Below are positions 25,046-39,730 of a stretch of DNA of 64,000 nt, in pieces. Both the position numbers and the translations under genes were made by a program. The notes under the pieces are model-generated. The model did not search any database. It was not told the DNA's origin and worked only from the letters and a program-made list of their open reading frames with translations. Location of the stretch: assembly GCF_910591885.1 (NCBI RefSeq), contig NW_025963590.1, forward strand, positions 248,001-312,000. The letters are read 5' to 3'. How positions within the stretch are numbered: position 1 is the stretch's first letter; each line of letters opens with the position of its first letter. The DNA is from Bombus terrestris. Taxonomy: Eukaryota; Arthropoda; Insecta; Hymenoptera; Apidae.

Positions 25046-27975
25046 ACACCGTTGGACATCGTTGGACAACGTGGGACATCGTGGGACAACGTGGGACAAC
25101 GTGGGACAACGTGGGACAACGTGGGACACCGTTGGACACCGTGGGACACCGTTGGACACCGTGGGACACCGTTGGACACCGTTGGACACCGTGGGACACC
25201 GTTGGACACCGTTGGACATCGTTGGACACCGTTGGACACCGTTGGACACCGTGGGACAACGTGGGACAACGTGGGACATCGTGGGACAACGTGGGACAAC
25301 GTGGGACAACGTGGGACAACGTGGGACACCGTTGGACACCGTGGGACACCGTTGGACAACGTGGGACAACGTGGGACAACGTGGGACAACGTGGGACAAC
25401 GTGGGACACCGTTGGACATCGTTGGACACCGTGGGACAACGTGGGAGAACGTGGGACAACGTGGGACACCGTTGGACACCGTTGGACACCGTTGGACATC
25501 GTTGGACATCGTTGGACATCGTGGGACAACGTGGGACACCGTGGGACACCGTTGGACACCGTGGGACAACATGGGACAACGTGGGACAACGTGGGACAAC
25601 GTGGGACAACGTGGGACACCGTTGGACAACGTGGGACACCGTTGGACATCGTTGGACACCGTGGGACAACGTGGGACAACGTGGGACAACGTGGGACACC
25701 GTTGGACACCGTTGGACACCGTTGGACATCGTTGGACATCGTGGGACAACGTGGGACACCGTGGGACACCGTTGGACACCGTGGGACAACGTGGGACAAC
25801 GTGGGGCAACGTGGGACAACGTGGGACACCGTTGGACAACGTGGGACACCGTTGGACATCGTTGGACACCGTGGGACAACGTGGGACAACGTGGGACAAC
25901 GTGGGACACCGTTGGACACCGTTGGACATCGTTGGACATCGTTGGACATCGTGGGACAACGTGGGACACCGTGGGACACCGTTGGACACCGTGGGACAAC
26001 GTGGGACAACGTGGGACAACGTGGGACAACGTGGGACAACGTGGGACAACGTAGGACAACGTGGGACAACGTGGGACACCGTTGGACACCGTGGGACAAC
26101 GTGGGACAACGTGGGACAACGTGGGACAACGTGGGACAACGTGGGACAACGTGGGACAACGTAGGACAACGTGGGACACCGTTGGACAACGTGGGACACC
26201 GTTGGACATCGTTGTACACCGTGGGACAACGTGGGACAACGTGGGACTACGTGGGACACCGTTGGACACCGTTGGACATCGTTGGACACCGTGGGACAAC
26301 GTGGGACAACGTGGGACAACGTGGGAAACCATGGAACAACGTGGGACAACGTGGGACAACGTGGGACAACGTGGGACAACGTGGGACACCGTTGGACATC
26401 GTTGGACACCGTGGGACAACGTGGGACAACGTGGGACAACGTGGGACAACGTGGGACAAGGTGGGACAACGTGGGACAACGTGGGACAACGTGGGACAAC
26501 GTGGGACAACGTGGGACACCGTTGGACACCGTGGGACACCGTTGGACAACGTGGGACAACGTGGGACAACGTGGGACAACGTGGGACAACGTGGGACACC
26601 GTTGGACACCGTGGGACACCGTTGGACACCGTTGGACATCGTTGGACACCGTGGGACAACGTGGGACAACGTGGGACAACGTGGGAAACCATGGAACAAC
26701 GTGGGACAACGTGGGACAACGTGGGACAACGTGGGACAACGTGGGACACCGTTGGACAACGTGGGACACCGTGGGACAACGTGGGACAACGTGGGACAAC
26801 GTGGGACAACGTAGGACAACGTGGGACAACGTGGGACACCGTTGGACATCGTTGGACAACGTGGGACATCGTGGGACAACGTGGGACAACGTGGGACAAC
26901 GTGGGACAACGTGGGACACCGTTGGACACCGTGGGACACCGTTGGACACCGTGGGACACCGTTGGACACCGTTGGACACCGTGGGACACCGTTGGACACC
27001 GTTGGACATCGTTGGACACCGTTGGACACCGTTGGACACCGTGGGACAACGTGGGACAACGTGGGACAACGTGGGACAACGTGGGACAACGTGGGACAAC
27101 GTGGGACAACGTGGGACAACGTGGGACACCGTTGGACACCGTGGGACACCGTTGGACAACGTGGGACAACGTGGGACAACGTGGGACAACGTGGGACAAC
27201 GTGGGACACCGTTGGACATCGTTGGACACCGTGGGACAACGTGGGAGAACGTGGGACAACGTGGGACACCGTTGGACACCGTTGGACACCGTTGGACATC
27301 GTTGGACATCGTTGGACATCGTGGGACAACGTGGGACACCGTGGGACACCGTTGGACACCGTGGGACAACGTGGGACAACGTGGGACAACGTGGGACAAC
27401 GTGGGACAACGTGGGACACCGTTGGACAACGTGGGACACCGTTGGACATCGTTGGACACCGTGGGACAACGTGGGACAACGTGGGACAACGTGGGACACC
27501 GTTGGACACCGTTGGACATCGTTGGACATCGTTGGACATCGTGGGACAACGTGGGACACCGTGGGACACCGTTGGACACCGTGGGACAACGTGGGACAAC
27601 GTGGGACAACGTGGGACAACGTGGGACACCGTTGGACAACGTGGGACACCGTTGGACATCGTTGGACACCGTGGGACAACGTGGGACAACGTGGGACAAC
27701 GTGGGACACCGTTGGACACCGTTGGACATCGTTGGACATCGTTGGACATCGTGGGACAACGTGGGACACCGTGGGACACCGTTGGACACCGTGGGACAAC
27801 GTGGGACAACGTGGGACAACGTGGGACAACGTGGGACAACGTGGGACAACGTAGGACAACGTGGGACAACGTGGGACACCGTTGGACACCGTGGGACAAC
27901 GTGGGACAACGTGGGACAACGTGGGACAACGTGGGACAACGTAGGACAACGTGGGACACCGTTGGACAACGTGGG
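25046..27975. repeat. 2.93-kb higher-order repeat, copy 1
   Basis: All markers recur exactly 2,930 bp to the right: agaacgtggg (25,446 and 28,376), acatcgttgt (26,206 and 29,136), the unit acaaggtggg near 26,456 and 29,386, and aaaccatgga (26,326 and 26,686 with 29,256 and 29,616). I see no length difference between the copies, so this looks like the youngest large duplication in the window. Within the block the first part recurs at an offset of about 1,790 bp (head motifs at 25,016 and 26,806). Confidence 0.93.
25586..26005. repeat. 210-bp (21-unit) tandem duplication
   Basis: An R-P-R-S-Q opening with a shared downstream pattern appears twice, 210 bp apart (for example the Q-Q-R-Q group near 25,746 and 25,956). 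The same doublet is found near 27,406, 28,536 and 30,336, so it was carried by the 1.79-kb and 2.93-kb copies. A related version lies near 62.1 kb. Confidence 0.85.
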
Positions 27976-30905
27976 ACACCGTTGGACATCGTTGGACAAC
28001 GTGGGACATCGTGGGACAACGTGGGACAACGTGGGACAACGTGGGACAACGTGGGACACCGTTGGACACCGTGGGACACCGTTGGACACCGTGGGACACC
28101 GTTGGACACCGTTGGACACCGTGGGACACCGTTGGACACCGTTGGACATCGTTGGACACCGTTGGACACCGTTGGACACCGTGGGACAACGTGGGACAAC
28201 GTGGGACATCGTGGGACAACGTGGGACAACGTGGGACAACGTGGGACAACGTGGGACACCGTTGGACACCGTGGGACACCGTTGGACACCGTGGGACAAC
28301 GTGGGACAACGTGGGACAACGTGGGACAACGTGGGACACCGTTGGACATCGTTGGACACCGTGGGACAACGTGGGAGAACGTGGGACAACGTGGGACACC
28401 GTTGGACACCGTTGGACACCGTTGGACATCGTTGGACATCGTTGGACATCGTGGGACAACGTGGGACACCGTGGGACACCGTTGGACACCGTGGGACAAC
28501 ATGGGACAACGTGGGACAACGTGGGACAACGTGGGACAACGTGGGACACCGTTGGACAACGTGGGACACCGTTGGACATCGTTGGACACCGTGGGACAAC
28601 GTGGGACAACGTGGGACAACGTGGGACACCGTTGGACACCGTTGGACACCGTTGGACATCGTTGGACATCGTGGGACAACGTGGGACACCGTGGGACACC
28701 GTTGGACACCGTGGGACAACGTGGGACAACGTGGGGCAACGTGGGACAACGTGGGACACCGTTGGACAACGTGGGACACCGTTGGACATCGTTGGACACC
28801 GTGGGACAACGTGGGACAACGTGGGACAACGTGGGACACCGTTGGACACCGTTGGACATCGTTGGACATCGTTGGACATCGTGGGACAACGTGGGACACC
28901 GTGGGACACCGTTGGACACCGTGGGACAACGTGGGACAACGTGGGACAACGTGGGACAACGTGGGACAACGTGGGACAACGTAGGACAACGTGGGACAAC
29001 GTGGGACACCGTTGGACACCGTGGGACAACGTGGGACAACGTGGGACAACGTGGGACAACGTGGGACAACGTGGGACAACGTGGGACAACGTAGGACAAC
29101 GTGGGACACCGTTGGACAACGTGGGACACCGTTGGACATCGTTGTACACCGTGGGACAACGTGGGACAACGTGGGACTACGTGGGACACCGTTGGACACC
29201 GTTGGACATCGTTGGACACCGTGGGACAACGTGGGACAACGTGGGACAACGTGGGAAACCATGGAACAACGTGGGACAACGTGGGACAACGTGGGACAAC
29301 GTGGGACAACGTGGGACACCGTTGGACATCGTTGGACACCGTGGGACAACGTGGGACAACGTGGGACAACGTGGGACAACGTGGGACAAGGTGGGACAAC
29401 GTGGGACAACGTGGGACAACGTGGGACAACGTGGGACAACGTGGGACACCGTTGGACACCGTGGGACACCGTTGGACAACGTGGGACAACGTGGGACAAC
29501 GTGGGACAACGTGGGACAACGTGGGACACCGTTGGACACCGTGGGACACCGTTGGACACCGTTGGACATCGTTGGACACCGTGGGACAACGTGGGACAAC
29601 GTGGGACAACGTGGGAAACCATGGAACAACGTGGGACAACGTGGGACAACGTGGGACAACGTGGGACAACGTGGGACACCGTTGGACAACGTGGGACACC
29701 GTGGGACAACGTGGGACAACGTGGGACAACGTGGGACAACGTAGGACAACGTGGGACAACGTGGGACACCGTTGGACATCGTTGGACAACGTGGGACATC
29801 GTGGGACAACGTGGGACAACGTGGGACAACGTGGGACAACGTGGGACACCGTTGGACACCGTGGGACACCGTTGGACACCGTGGGACACCGTTGGACACC
29901 GTTGGACACCGTGGGACACCGTTGGACACCGTTGGACATCGTTGGACACCGTTGGACACCGTTGGACACCGTGGGACAACGTGGGACAACGTGGGACAAC
30001 GTGGGACAACGTGGGACAACGTGGGACAACGTGGGACAACGTGGGACAACGTGGGACACCGTTGGACACCGTGGGACACCGTTGGACAACGTGGGACAAC
30101 GTGGGACAACGTGGGACAACGTGGGACAACGTGGGACACCGTTGGACATCGTTGGACACCGTGGGACAACGTGGGAGAACGTGGGACAACGTGGGACACC
30201 GTTGGACACCGTTGGACACCGTTGGACATCGTTGGACATCGTTGGACATCGTGGGACAACGTGGGACACCGTGGGACACCGTTGGACACCGTGGGACAAC
30301 GTGGGACAACGTGGGACAACGTGGGACAACGTGGGACAACGTGGGACACCGTTGGACAACGTGGGACACCGTTGGACATCGTTGGACACCGTGGGACAAC
30401 GTGGGACAACGTGGGACAACGTGGGACACCGTTGGACACCGTTGGACATCGTTGGACATCGTTGGACATCGTGGGACAACGTGGGACACCGTGGGACACC
30501 GTTGGACACCGTGGGACAACGTGGGACAACGTGGGACAACGTGGGACAACGTGGGACACCGTTGGACAACGTGGGACACCGTTGGACATCGTTGGACACC
30601 GTGGGACAACGTGGGACAACGTGGGACAACGTGGGACACCGTTGGACACCGTTGGACATCGTTGGACATCGTTGGACATCGTGGGACAACGTGGGACACC
30701 GTGGGACACCGTTGGACACCGTGGGACAACGTGGGACAACGTGGGACAACGTGGGACAACGTGGGACAACGTGGGACAACGTAGGACAACGTGGGACAAC
30801 GTGGGACACCGTTGGACACCGTGGGACAACGTGGGACAACGTGGGACAACGTGGGACAACGTGGGACAACGTAGGACAACGTGGGACACCGTTGGACAAC
30901 GTGGG
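27976..30905. repeat. 2.93-kb higher-order repeat, copy 2
   Basis: This is the partner of 25,046-27,975, with the same order and spacing of every marker that I checked. It ends in a head-like motif at about 30,880, where the sequence switches to an internal part of the same block (offset 1,780 bp). Confidence 0.93.
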
Positions 30906-31385
30906 ACACCGTTGGACATCGTTGTACACCGTGGGACAACGTGGGACAACGTGGGACTACGTGGGACACCGTTGGACACCGTTGGACATCGTTGGACACC
31001 GTGGGACAACGTGGGACAACGTGGGACAACGTGGGAAACCATGGAACAACGTGGGACAACGTGGGACAACGTGGGACAACGTGGGACAACGTGGGACACC
31101 GTTGGACATCGTTGGACACCGTGGGACAACGTGGGACAACGTGGGACAACGTGGGACAACGTGGGACAAAGTGGGACAACGCGGGACAACGTGGGACAAC
31201 GTGGGACAACGTGGGACAACGTGGGACACCGTTGGACACCGTGGGACACCGTTGGACAACGTGGGACAACGTGGGACAACGTGGGACAACGTGGGACAAC
31301 GTGGGACACCGTTGGACACCGTGGGACACCGTTGGACACCGTTGGACATCGTTGGACACCGTGGGACAACGTGGGACAACGTGGG
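30866..31385. repeat. Truncated third copy of the 2.93-kb repeat
   Basis: The segment matches 29,086-29,605 (offset 1,780 bp), including acatcgttgt at 30,916, a gactac-containing unit near 30,956 and aaaccatgga at 31,036. The marker acaaggtggg has become acaaagtggg at about 31,166, followed by an acaacgcggg unit. Similarity stops at about 31,385. Confidence 0.88.
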
Positions 31386-32515
31386 ACACCGTTGGACATC
31401 GTTGGACACCGTGGGACAACGTGGGACACCGTGGGACAACGTGGGACAACGTGGGACAACGTGGGACAACGTGGGACACCGTTGGACACCGTGGGACACC
31501 GTTGGACAACGTGGGACAACGTGGGACAACGTGGGACAACGTGGGACAACGTGGGACACCGTTGGACACCGTGGGACACCGTTGGACACCGTTGGACATC
31601 GTTGGACACCGTGGGACAACGTGGGACAACGTGGGACAACGTGGGAAACCATGGAACAACGTGGGACAACGTGGGACAACGTGGGACAACGTGGGACACC
31701 GTTGGACACCGTGGGACACCGTTGGACACCGCTGGACACCGTGGGACACCGTTGGACACCGTTGGACATCGTTGGACACCGTTGGACACCGTTGGACACC
31801 GCTGGACACCGTGGGACAACGTGGGACAACGTGGGACAACGTGGGACAACGTGGGACACCGTTGGACACCGTGGGACACCGTTGGACACCGCTGGACACC
31901 GTGGGACACCGTTGGACACCGTTGGACATCGTTGGACACCGTTGGACACCGTTGGACACCGCTGGACACCGTGGGACAACGTGGGACAACGTGGGACAAC
32001 GTGGGACAACGTGGGACAACGTGGGACAACGTGGGACACCGTTGGACATCGTTGGACACCGTGGGACAACGTGGGACAACGTGGGACAACGTGGGACACC
32101 GTTGGACACCGTGGGACACCGTTGGACAACGTGGGACACCGTTGGACAACGTGGGACAACGTGGGACAACGTGGGACAACGTGGGACAACGTGGGACAAC
32201 GTGGGACAACGTGGGACAACGTGGGACAACGTGGGACAACGTGGGACAACGTGGGACAACGTGGGACAACGTGGGACAACGTGGGACAACGTGGGACAAC
32301 GTGGGACAACGTGGGACACCGTGGGACACCGTTGGACACCGTTGGACATCGTTGGACACCGTGGGACAACGTGGGACAACGTGGGACACCGTGGGACACC
32401 GTTGGACACCGTTGGACATCGTTGGACACCGTGGGACAACGTGGGACAACGTGGGACACCGTTGGACACCGTGGGACAACGTGGGACAACGTGGGACAAC
32501 GTGGGACAACGTGGG
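31386..32515. repeat. Satellite segment with a 160-bp tandem duplication and a long P run
   Basis: A 160-bp unit containing acaccgctgg twice is duplicated at about 31,686-31,845 and 31,846-32,005. A run of 17 P units follows at 32,146-32,315. From here to the right acaccgctgg and acatcgctgg units become frequent; to the left I see only a few (near 12,842, 15,732 and 20,909). Confidence 0.82.
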
Positions 32516-33335
32516 ACAACGTAGGACAACGTGGGACAACGTGGGACACCGTTGGACATCGTTGGACAACGTGGGACATCGTGGGACAACGTGGGACAAC
32601 GTGGGACAACGTGGGACAACGTTGGACACCGTGGGACACCGTTGGACACCGTTGGACACCGTGGGACACCGTTGGACACCGTTGGACATCGTTGGACACC
32701 GTTGGACACCGTTGGACACCGTTGGACACCGTGGGACAACGTGGGACAACGTGGGACAACGTGGGACAACGTGGGACAACGTGGGACAACGTGGGACAAC
32801 GTGGGACAACGTGGGACAACGTGGGACAACGTGGGACAACGTGGGACAACGTGGGACAACGTGGGACAACGTGGGACACCGTTGGGCATCGTTGGACACC
32901 GTGGGACAACGTGGGACAACGTGGGACAACGTGGGACACCGTTGGACACCGTTGGACATCGTTGGACATCGTTGGACATCGTGGGACACCGTTGGACATC
33001 GTTGGACATCGTTGGACACCGTTGGACATCGTTGGACATTGTTGGACATCGTTGGACACCGTTGGACACCGTTGGACACCGTTGGACACCGTTGGACATC
33101 GGTGAACATCGTGGGACACCGTTGGACATCGTGGGACACCGTTGGACACCGTTGGACATCGTTGGACACCGTTGGACACCGTGGGACAACGTGGGACAAC
33201 GCGGGACAACGTGGGACAACTTGGGACAACGTGGGACAACGTAGGACAACGTGGGACAACGTGGGACACCGTTGGACATCGTTGGACAACGTGGGACATC
33301 GTGGGACAACGTGGGACAACGTGGGACACAGTTGG
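32516..33335. repeat. Conserved 0.8-kb opening cassette, copy 1 of 6
   Basis: Marker order is: gtagg head unit (32,516), a long P run, gcatcgttgg (about 32,886), acattgttgg (33,036), acatcggtga (33,096), acaacgcggg and acaacttggg (about 33,196-33,225), a second gtagg head (33,236) and acacagttgg (33,326). None of acattgttgg, acatcggtga or acacagttgg is seen to the left of 32.9 kb, so this cassette opens a new repeat family. Confidence 0.9.
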
Positions 33336-35265
33336 ACACCGTTGGACATCGTTGGACACCGTTGGACACCGTGGGACAACGTGGGACAACGTGGGACAAC
33401 GTGGGACAACGTGGGACAACGTGGGACAACGTGGGACAACGTGGGACAACGTGGGACAACGTGGGACAACGTGGGACACCGTTGGACATCGTTGGACACC
33501 GTTGGACACCGTTGGACACCGTTGGACACCGTTGGACATCGTTGGACACCGTGGGACACCGTTGGACACCGTTGGACACCGTTGGACATCGTTGGACATC
33601 GTGGGACACCGTGGGACACCGTTGGACATCGTTGGACACCGTTGGACACCGTGGGACAACGTGGGACAACGTGGGACAACGTGGGACAACGTGGGACAAC
33701 GTGGGACAACGTGGGACAACGTGGGACACCGTTGGACACCGTGGGACACCGTTGGACAACGTGGGACAACGTGGGACAACGTGGGACAACGTGGGACAAC
33801 GTGGGACACCTTTGGACACCGTGGGACACCGTTGGACACCGTTGGACATCGTTGGACACCGTTTGACAACGTGGGACAACGTGGGACAACGTGGGAAACC
33901 ATGGAACAACGTGGGACAACGTGGGACAACGTGGGACAACGTGGGACACCGTTGGACATCGTTGGACACCGTGGGACAACGTGGGACAACGTGGGACACC
34001 GTTGGACACCGTTGGACATCGTTGGACATCGTTGGACACCGTTGGACACCGTTGGACACCGTTGGACACCGTGGGACAACGTGGGACAACGTGGGACAAC
34101 GTGGGACAACGTGGGACAACGTGGGACAACGTGGGACAACGTGGGACACCGTTGGACACCGTGGGACACCGTTGGACAACGTGGGACAACGTGGGACAAC
34201 GTGGGACAACGTGGGACAACGTGGGACAACGTGGGACAACGTGGGACAACGTGGGACACCGTTGGACACCGTGGGACACCGTTGGACAACGTGGGACAAC
34301 GTGGGACAACGTGGGACAACGTGGGACAACGTGGGACACCGTTGGACACCGTGGGACACCGTTGGACACCGTTGGACATCGTTGGACACCGTGGGACAAC
34401 GTGGGACAACGTGGGACAACGTGGGAAACCATGGAACAACGTGGGACAACGTGGGACAACGTGGGACAACGTGGGACACCGTTGGACACCGTGGGACACC
34501 GTTGGACATCGTTGGACACCGTGGGACAACGTGGGACAACTTGGGACAACGTGGGACAACGTGGGACAACGTGGGACAACGTGGGACAACGTGGGACAAC
34601 GTGGGACACCGTTGGACACCGTGGGACACCGTTGGACAACGTGGGACAACGTGGGACAACGTGGGACAACGTGGGACAACGTGGGACACCGTTGGACACC
34701 GTGGGACACCGTTGGACACCGTTGGACATCGTTGGACACCGTGGGACAACGTGGGACAACGTGGGACAACGTGGGAAACCATGGAACAACGTGGGACAAC
34801 GTGGGACAACGTGGGACAACGTGGGACACCGTTGGACACCGTGGGACACCGTTGGACACCGCTGGACACCGTGGGACACCGTTGGACACCGTTGGACACC
34901 GTGGGACACCGTGGGACACCGTTGGACACCGTTGGACACCGTTGGACACCGTGGGACACCGTTGGACACCGTTGGACATCGTTGGACACCGTTGGACACC
35001 GTTGGACACCGTTGGACACCGTGGGACAACGTGGGACAACGTGGGACAACGTGGGACAACGTGGGACACCGTTGGGCATCGTTGGACACCGTGGGACAAC
35101 GTGGGACAACGTGGGACAACGTGGGACACCGTTGGACACCGTTGGACATCGTTGGACACCGTTGGACAACGTGGGACAACGTGGGACAACGTGGGACAAC
35201 GTGGGACACCGTTGGACATCGTTGGACACCGTGGGACAACGTGGGACAACTTGGGACAACGTGGG
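33336..35265. repeat. Satellite, mixed segment
   Basis: It contains acacctttgg (33,806), aaaccatgga at 33,896, 34,426 and 34,776, and acaccgctgg near 34,861. The first part, to about 33.86 kb, resembles 40.45-41.0 kb with an offset of about 7.1 kb. The rest shares markers with 36-37 kb but not in a single register. Confidence 0.75.
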
Positions 35266-36105
35266 ACAACGTAGGACATAGTGGGACAACGTGGGACACC
35301 GTTGGACATCGTTGGACAACGTGGGACATCGTGGGACAACGTGGGACAACGTGGGACAACGTGGGACACAGTTGGACACCGTTGGACATCGTTGGACACC
35401 GTTGGACACCGTGGGACAACGTGGGACAACGTGGGACAACGTGGGACAACGTGGGACAACGTGGGACAACGTGGGACAACGTGGGACAACGTGGGACAAC
35501 GTGGGACAACGTGGGACAACGTGGGACACCGTTGGACACCGTGGGACAACGTGGGACAACGTGGGACACCGTTGGACATCGTGGGACACCGTTGGACACC
35601 GTTGGACATCGTTGGACACCGTTGGACACCGTGGGACAACGTGGGACAGCGCGGGACAACGTGGGACAACTTGGGACAACGTGGGACAACGTAGGACATA
35701 GTGGGACAACGTGGGACACCGTTGGACATCGTTGGACAACGTGGGACAACGTGGGACAACGTGGGACAACGTGGGACAACGTGGGACACAGTTGGACACC
35801 GTTGGACATCGTTGGACACCGTTGGACACCGTGGGACAACGTGGGACAACGTGGGACAACGTGGGACAACGTGGGACAACGTGGGACAACGTGGGACAAC
35901 GTGGGACAACGTGGGACAACGTGGGACAACGTGGGACAACGTGGGACAACGTGGGACACCGTTGGACATCGTTGGACACCGTTGGACACCGTTGGACACC
36001 GTTGGACACCGTTGGACATCGTTGGACACCGTGGGACACCGTTGGACACCGTTGGACACCGTTGGACATCGGTGGACATCGTGGGACACCGTTGGACACC
36101 GTTGG
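35266..36105. repeat. 420-bp tandem duplication
   Basis: A gtagg head unit followed by acatagtggg starts at 35,266 and again at 35,686. acacagttgg follows at 35,366 and 35,786, giving a 420-bp period. acatagtggg is otherwise seen only at 43,105, next to the equivalent head there. Confidence 0.9.
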
Positions 36106-36275
36106 ACATCGTTGGACACCGTTGGACACCGTGGGACAACGTGGGACAACGTGGGACAACGTGGGACAACGTGGGACAACGTGGGACAACGTGGGACAAC
36201 GTGGGACACCGTTGGACACCGTGGGACACCGTTGGACAACGTGGGACAACGTGGGACAACGTGGGACAACGTGGG

Positions 36276-37555
36276 ACAACGTGGGACACCTTTGGACACC
36301 GTGGGACACCGTTGGACACCGTTGGACATCGTTGGACACCGTGGGACAACGTGGGACAACGTGGGACAACGTGGGAAACCATGGAACAACGTGGGACAAC
36401 GTGGGACAACGTGGGACAACGTGGGACACCGTTGGACACCGTGGGACACCGTTGGACACCGCTGGACACCGTGGGACACCGTTGGACACCGTTGGACATC
36501 GTTGGACACCGTTGGACACCGTTGGACACCGCTGGACACCGTGGGACAACGTGGGACAACGTGGGACAACGTGGGACAACGTGGGACAACGTGGGACAAC
36601 GTGGGACACCGTTGGACATCGTTGGACACCGTGGGACAACGTGGGACAACGTGGGACAACGTGGGACACCGTTGGACACCGTTGGACATCGCTGGACACC
36701 GTGGGACAACGTGGGACAACGTGGGACACCGTTGGACACCGTGGGACAACGTGGGACAACGTGGGACAACGTGGGACAACGTGGGACAACGTGGGACAAC
36801 GTGGGACAACGTGGGACAACGTGGGACAACGTGGGACAACGTGGGACACCGTTGGGCATCGTTGGACACCGTGGGACAACGTGGGACAACGTGGGACAAC
36901 GTGGGACAACGTGGGACAACGTGGGACACCGTTGGACATCGTTGGACAACGTGGGACATCGTGGGACAACGTGGGACAACGTGGGACAACGTGGGACAAC
37001 GTGGGACACCGTTGGACACCGTTGGACATCGTTGGACACCGTTGGACACCGTGGGACAACGTGGGACAACGTGGGACAACGTGGGACAACGTGGGACAAC
37101 GTGGGACAACGTGGGACAACGTGGGACAACGTGGGACACCGTTGGACAACGTGGGACACCTTTGGACACCGTGGGACACCGTTGGACACCGTTGGACATC
37201 GTTGGACACCGTGGGACAACGTGGGACAACGTGGGACAACGTGGGAAACCATGGAACAACGTGGGACAACGTGGGACAACGTGGGACAACGTGGGACACC
37301 GTTGGACACCGTGGGACACCGTTGGACACCGCTGGACACCGTGGGACACCGTTGGACACCGTTGGACATCGTTGGACACCGTTGGACACCGTTGGACACC
37401 GCTGGACACCGTGGGACAACGTGGGACAACGTGGGACAACGTGGGACAACGTGGGACAACGTGGGACAACGTGGGACACCGTTGGACATCGTTGGACACC
37501 GTGGGACAACGTGGGACAACGTGGGACAACGTGGGACACCGTTGGACACCGTGGG
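36276..37555. repeat. 870-bp period repeat, left locus
   Basis: acacctttgg at 36,286 and 37,156, and aaaccatgga at 36,376 and 37,246, are each 870 bp apart. Similarity covers 36,276-36,685 and 37,146-37,555. The same markers and the same 870-bp offset occur at 57.2-59.0 kb. Confidence 0.87.
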
Positions 37556-38580
37556 ACACCGTTGGACAACGTGGGACAACGTGGGACAACGTGGGACAAC
37601 GTGGGACAACGTGGGACAACGTGGGACAACGTGGGACAACGTGGGACACCGTTGGACACCGTGGGACACCGTTGGACAACGTGGGACAACGTGGGACAAC
37701 GTGGGACAACGTGGGACAACGTGGGACACCGTTGGACACCGTGGGACACCGTTGGACAACGTGGGACACCGTTGGACACCGTGGGACACCGTTGGACACC
37801 GTTGGACACCGTTGGACACCGTGGGACACCGTTGGACACCGTTGGACATCGTTGGACACCGTTGGACACCGTTGGACACCGTTGGACACCGTGGGACAAC
37901 GTGGGACAACGTGGGACAACGTGGGACAACGTGGGACAACGTGGGACAACGTGGGACAACGTGGGACAACGTGGGACAACGTGGGACAACGTGGGACAAC
38001 GTGGGACAACGTGGGACACCGTGGGACACCGTTGGACACCGTTGGACATCGTTGGACACCGTGGGACAACGTGGGACAACGTGGGACACCGTGGGACACC
38101 GTTGGACACCGTTGGACATCGCTGGACACCGTGGGACAACGTGGGACAACGTGGGACACCGTTGGACACCGTGGGACAACGTGGGACAACGTGGGACAAC
38201 GTGGGACAACGTGGGACAACGTGGGACAACGTGGGACAACGTGGGACAACGTGGGACAACGTGGGACAACGTGGGACACCGTTGGGCATCGTTGGACACC
38301 GTGGGACAACGTGGGACAACGTGGGACAACGTGGGACAACGTGGGACAACGTGGGACACCGTTGGACATCGTTGGACAACGTGGGACATCGTGGGACAAC
38401 GTGGGACAACGTGGGACAACGTGGGACAACGTGGGACACCGTTGGACACCGTTGGACATCGTTGGACACCGTTGGACACCGTGGGACAACGTGGGACAAC
38501 GTGGGACAACGTGGGACAACGTGGGACAACGTGGGACAACGTGGGACAACGTGGGACAACGTGGGACACCGTTGGACACC
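37556..38580. repeat. Satellite, mixed segment
   Basis: R/Q/P arrangements here include a 12-unit P run near 37.9 kb, acatcgctgg near 38,116 and gcatcgttgg near 38,286. I see no higher-order copy that covers the whole stretch, although its parts resemble the 1.05-kb sub-repeat of 44-51 kb. Confidence 0.7.
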
Positions 38581-39730
38581 GTTGGACACCGTGGGACACC
38601 GTTGGACACCGTTGGACATCGTTGGACACCGTTGGACACCGTTGGACACCGTTGGACACCGTGGGACAACGTGGGACAACGTGGGACAACGTGGGACAAC
38701 GTGGGACAACGTGGGACAACGTGGGACAACGTGGGACAACGTGGGACACCGTGGGACACCGTTGGACACCGTTGGACATCGTTGGACACCGTGGGACAAC
38801 GTGGGACAACGTGGGACACCGTGGGACACCGTTGGACACCGTTGGACATCGTTGGACACCGTGGGACAACGTGGGACAACGTGGGACACCGTTGGACACC
38901 GTGGGACAACGTGGGACAACGTGGGACAACGTGGGACAACGTGGGACAACGTGGGACAACGTAGGACAACGTGGGACAACGTGGGACACCGTTGGACATC
39001 GTTGGACAACGTGGGACATCGTGGGACAACGTGGGACAACGTGGGACAACGTGGGACAACGTTGGACACCGTGGGACACCGTTGGACACCGTTGGACACC
39101 GTGGGACACCGTTGGACACCGTTGGACATCGTTGGACACCGTTGGACACCGTTGGACACCGTTGGACACCGTGGGACAACGTGGGACAACGTGGGACAAC
39201 GTGGGACAACGTGGGACAACGTGGGACAACGTGGGACAACGTGGGACACCGTGGGACACCGTTGGACACCGTTGGACATCGTTGGACACCGTGGGACAAC
39301 GTGGGACAACGTGGGACACCGTGGGACACCGTTGGACACCGTTGGACATCGTTGGACACCGTGGGACAACGTGGGACAACGTGGGACACCGTTGGACACC
39401 GTGGGACAACGTGGGACAACGTGGGACAACGTGGGACAACGTGGGACAACGTGGGACAACGTAGGACAACGTGGGACAACGTGGGACACCGTTGGACATC
39501 GTTGGACAACGTGGGACATCGTGGGACAACGTGGGACAACGTGGGACAACGTGGGACAACGTTGGACACCGTGGGACACCGTTGGACACCGTTGGACACC
39601 GTGGGACACCGTTGGACACCGTTGGACATCGTTGGACACCGTTGGACACCGTTGGACACCGTTGGACACCGTGGGACAACGTGGGACAACGTGGGACAAC
39701 GTGGGACAACGTGGGACAACGTGGGACAAC
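38581..39730. repeat. 500-bp tandem duplication, about 2.3 copies
   Basis: gtagg head units at 38,956 and 39,456 and the Q-Q groups at 38,741 and 39,241 are 500 bp apart. At the left edge the offset is 510 bp, a one-unit length difference. The last partial copy merges into the opening cassette at 39,456. Confidence 0.9.

Noticed and set aside
12482..29149. End of the long minus-strand frame at 12,482 as a real gene 3' end
   Set aside because: The stop is made by the a-to-t change in the 11-bp unit at 12,481-12,491. No polyadenylation signal or change of sequence type occurs there.
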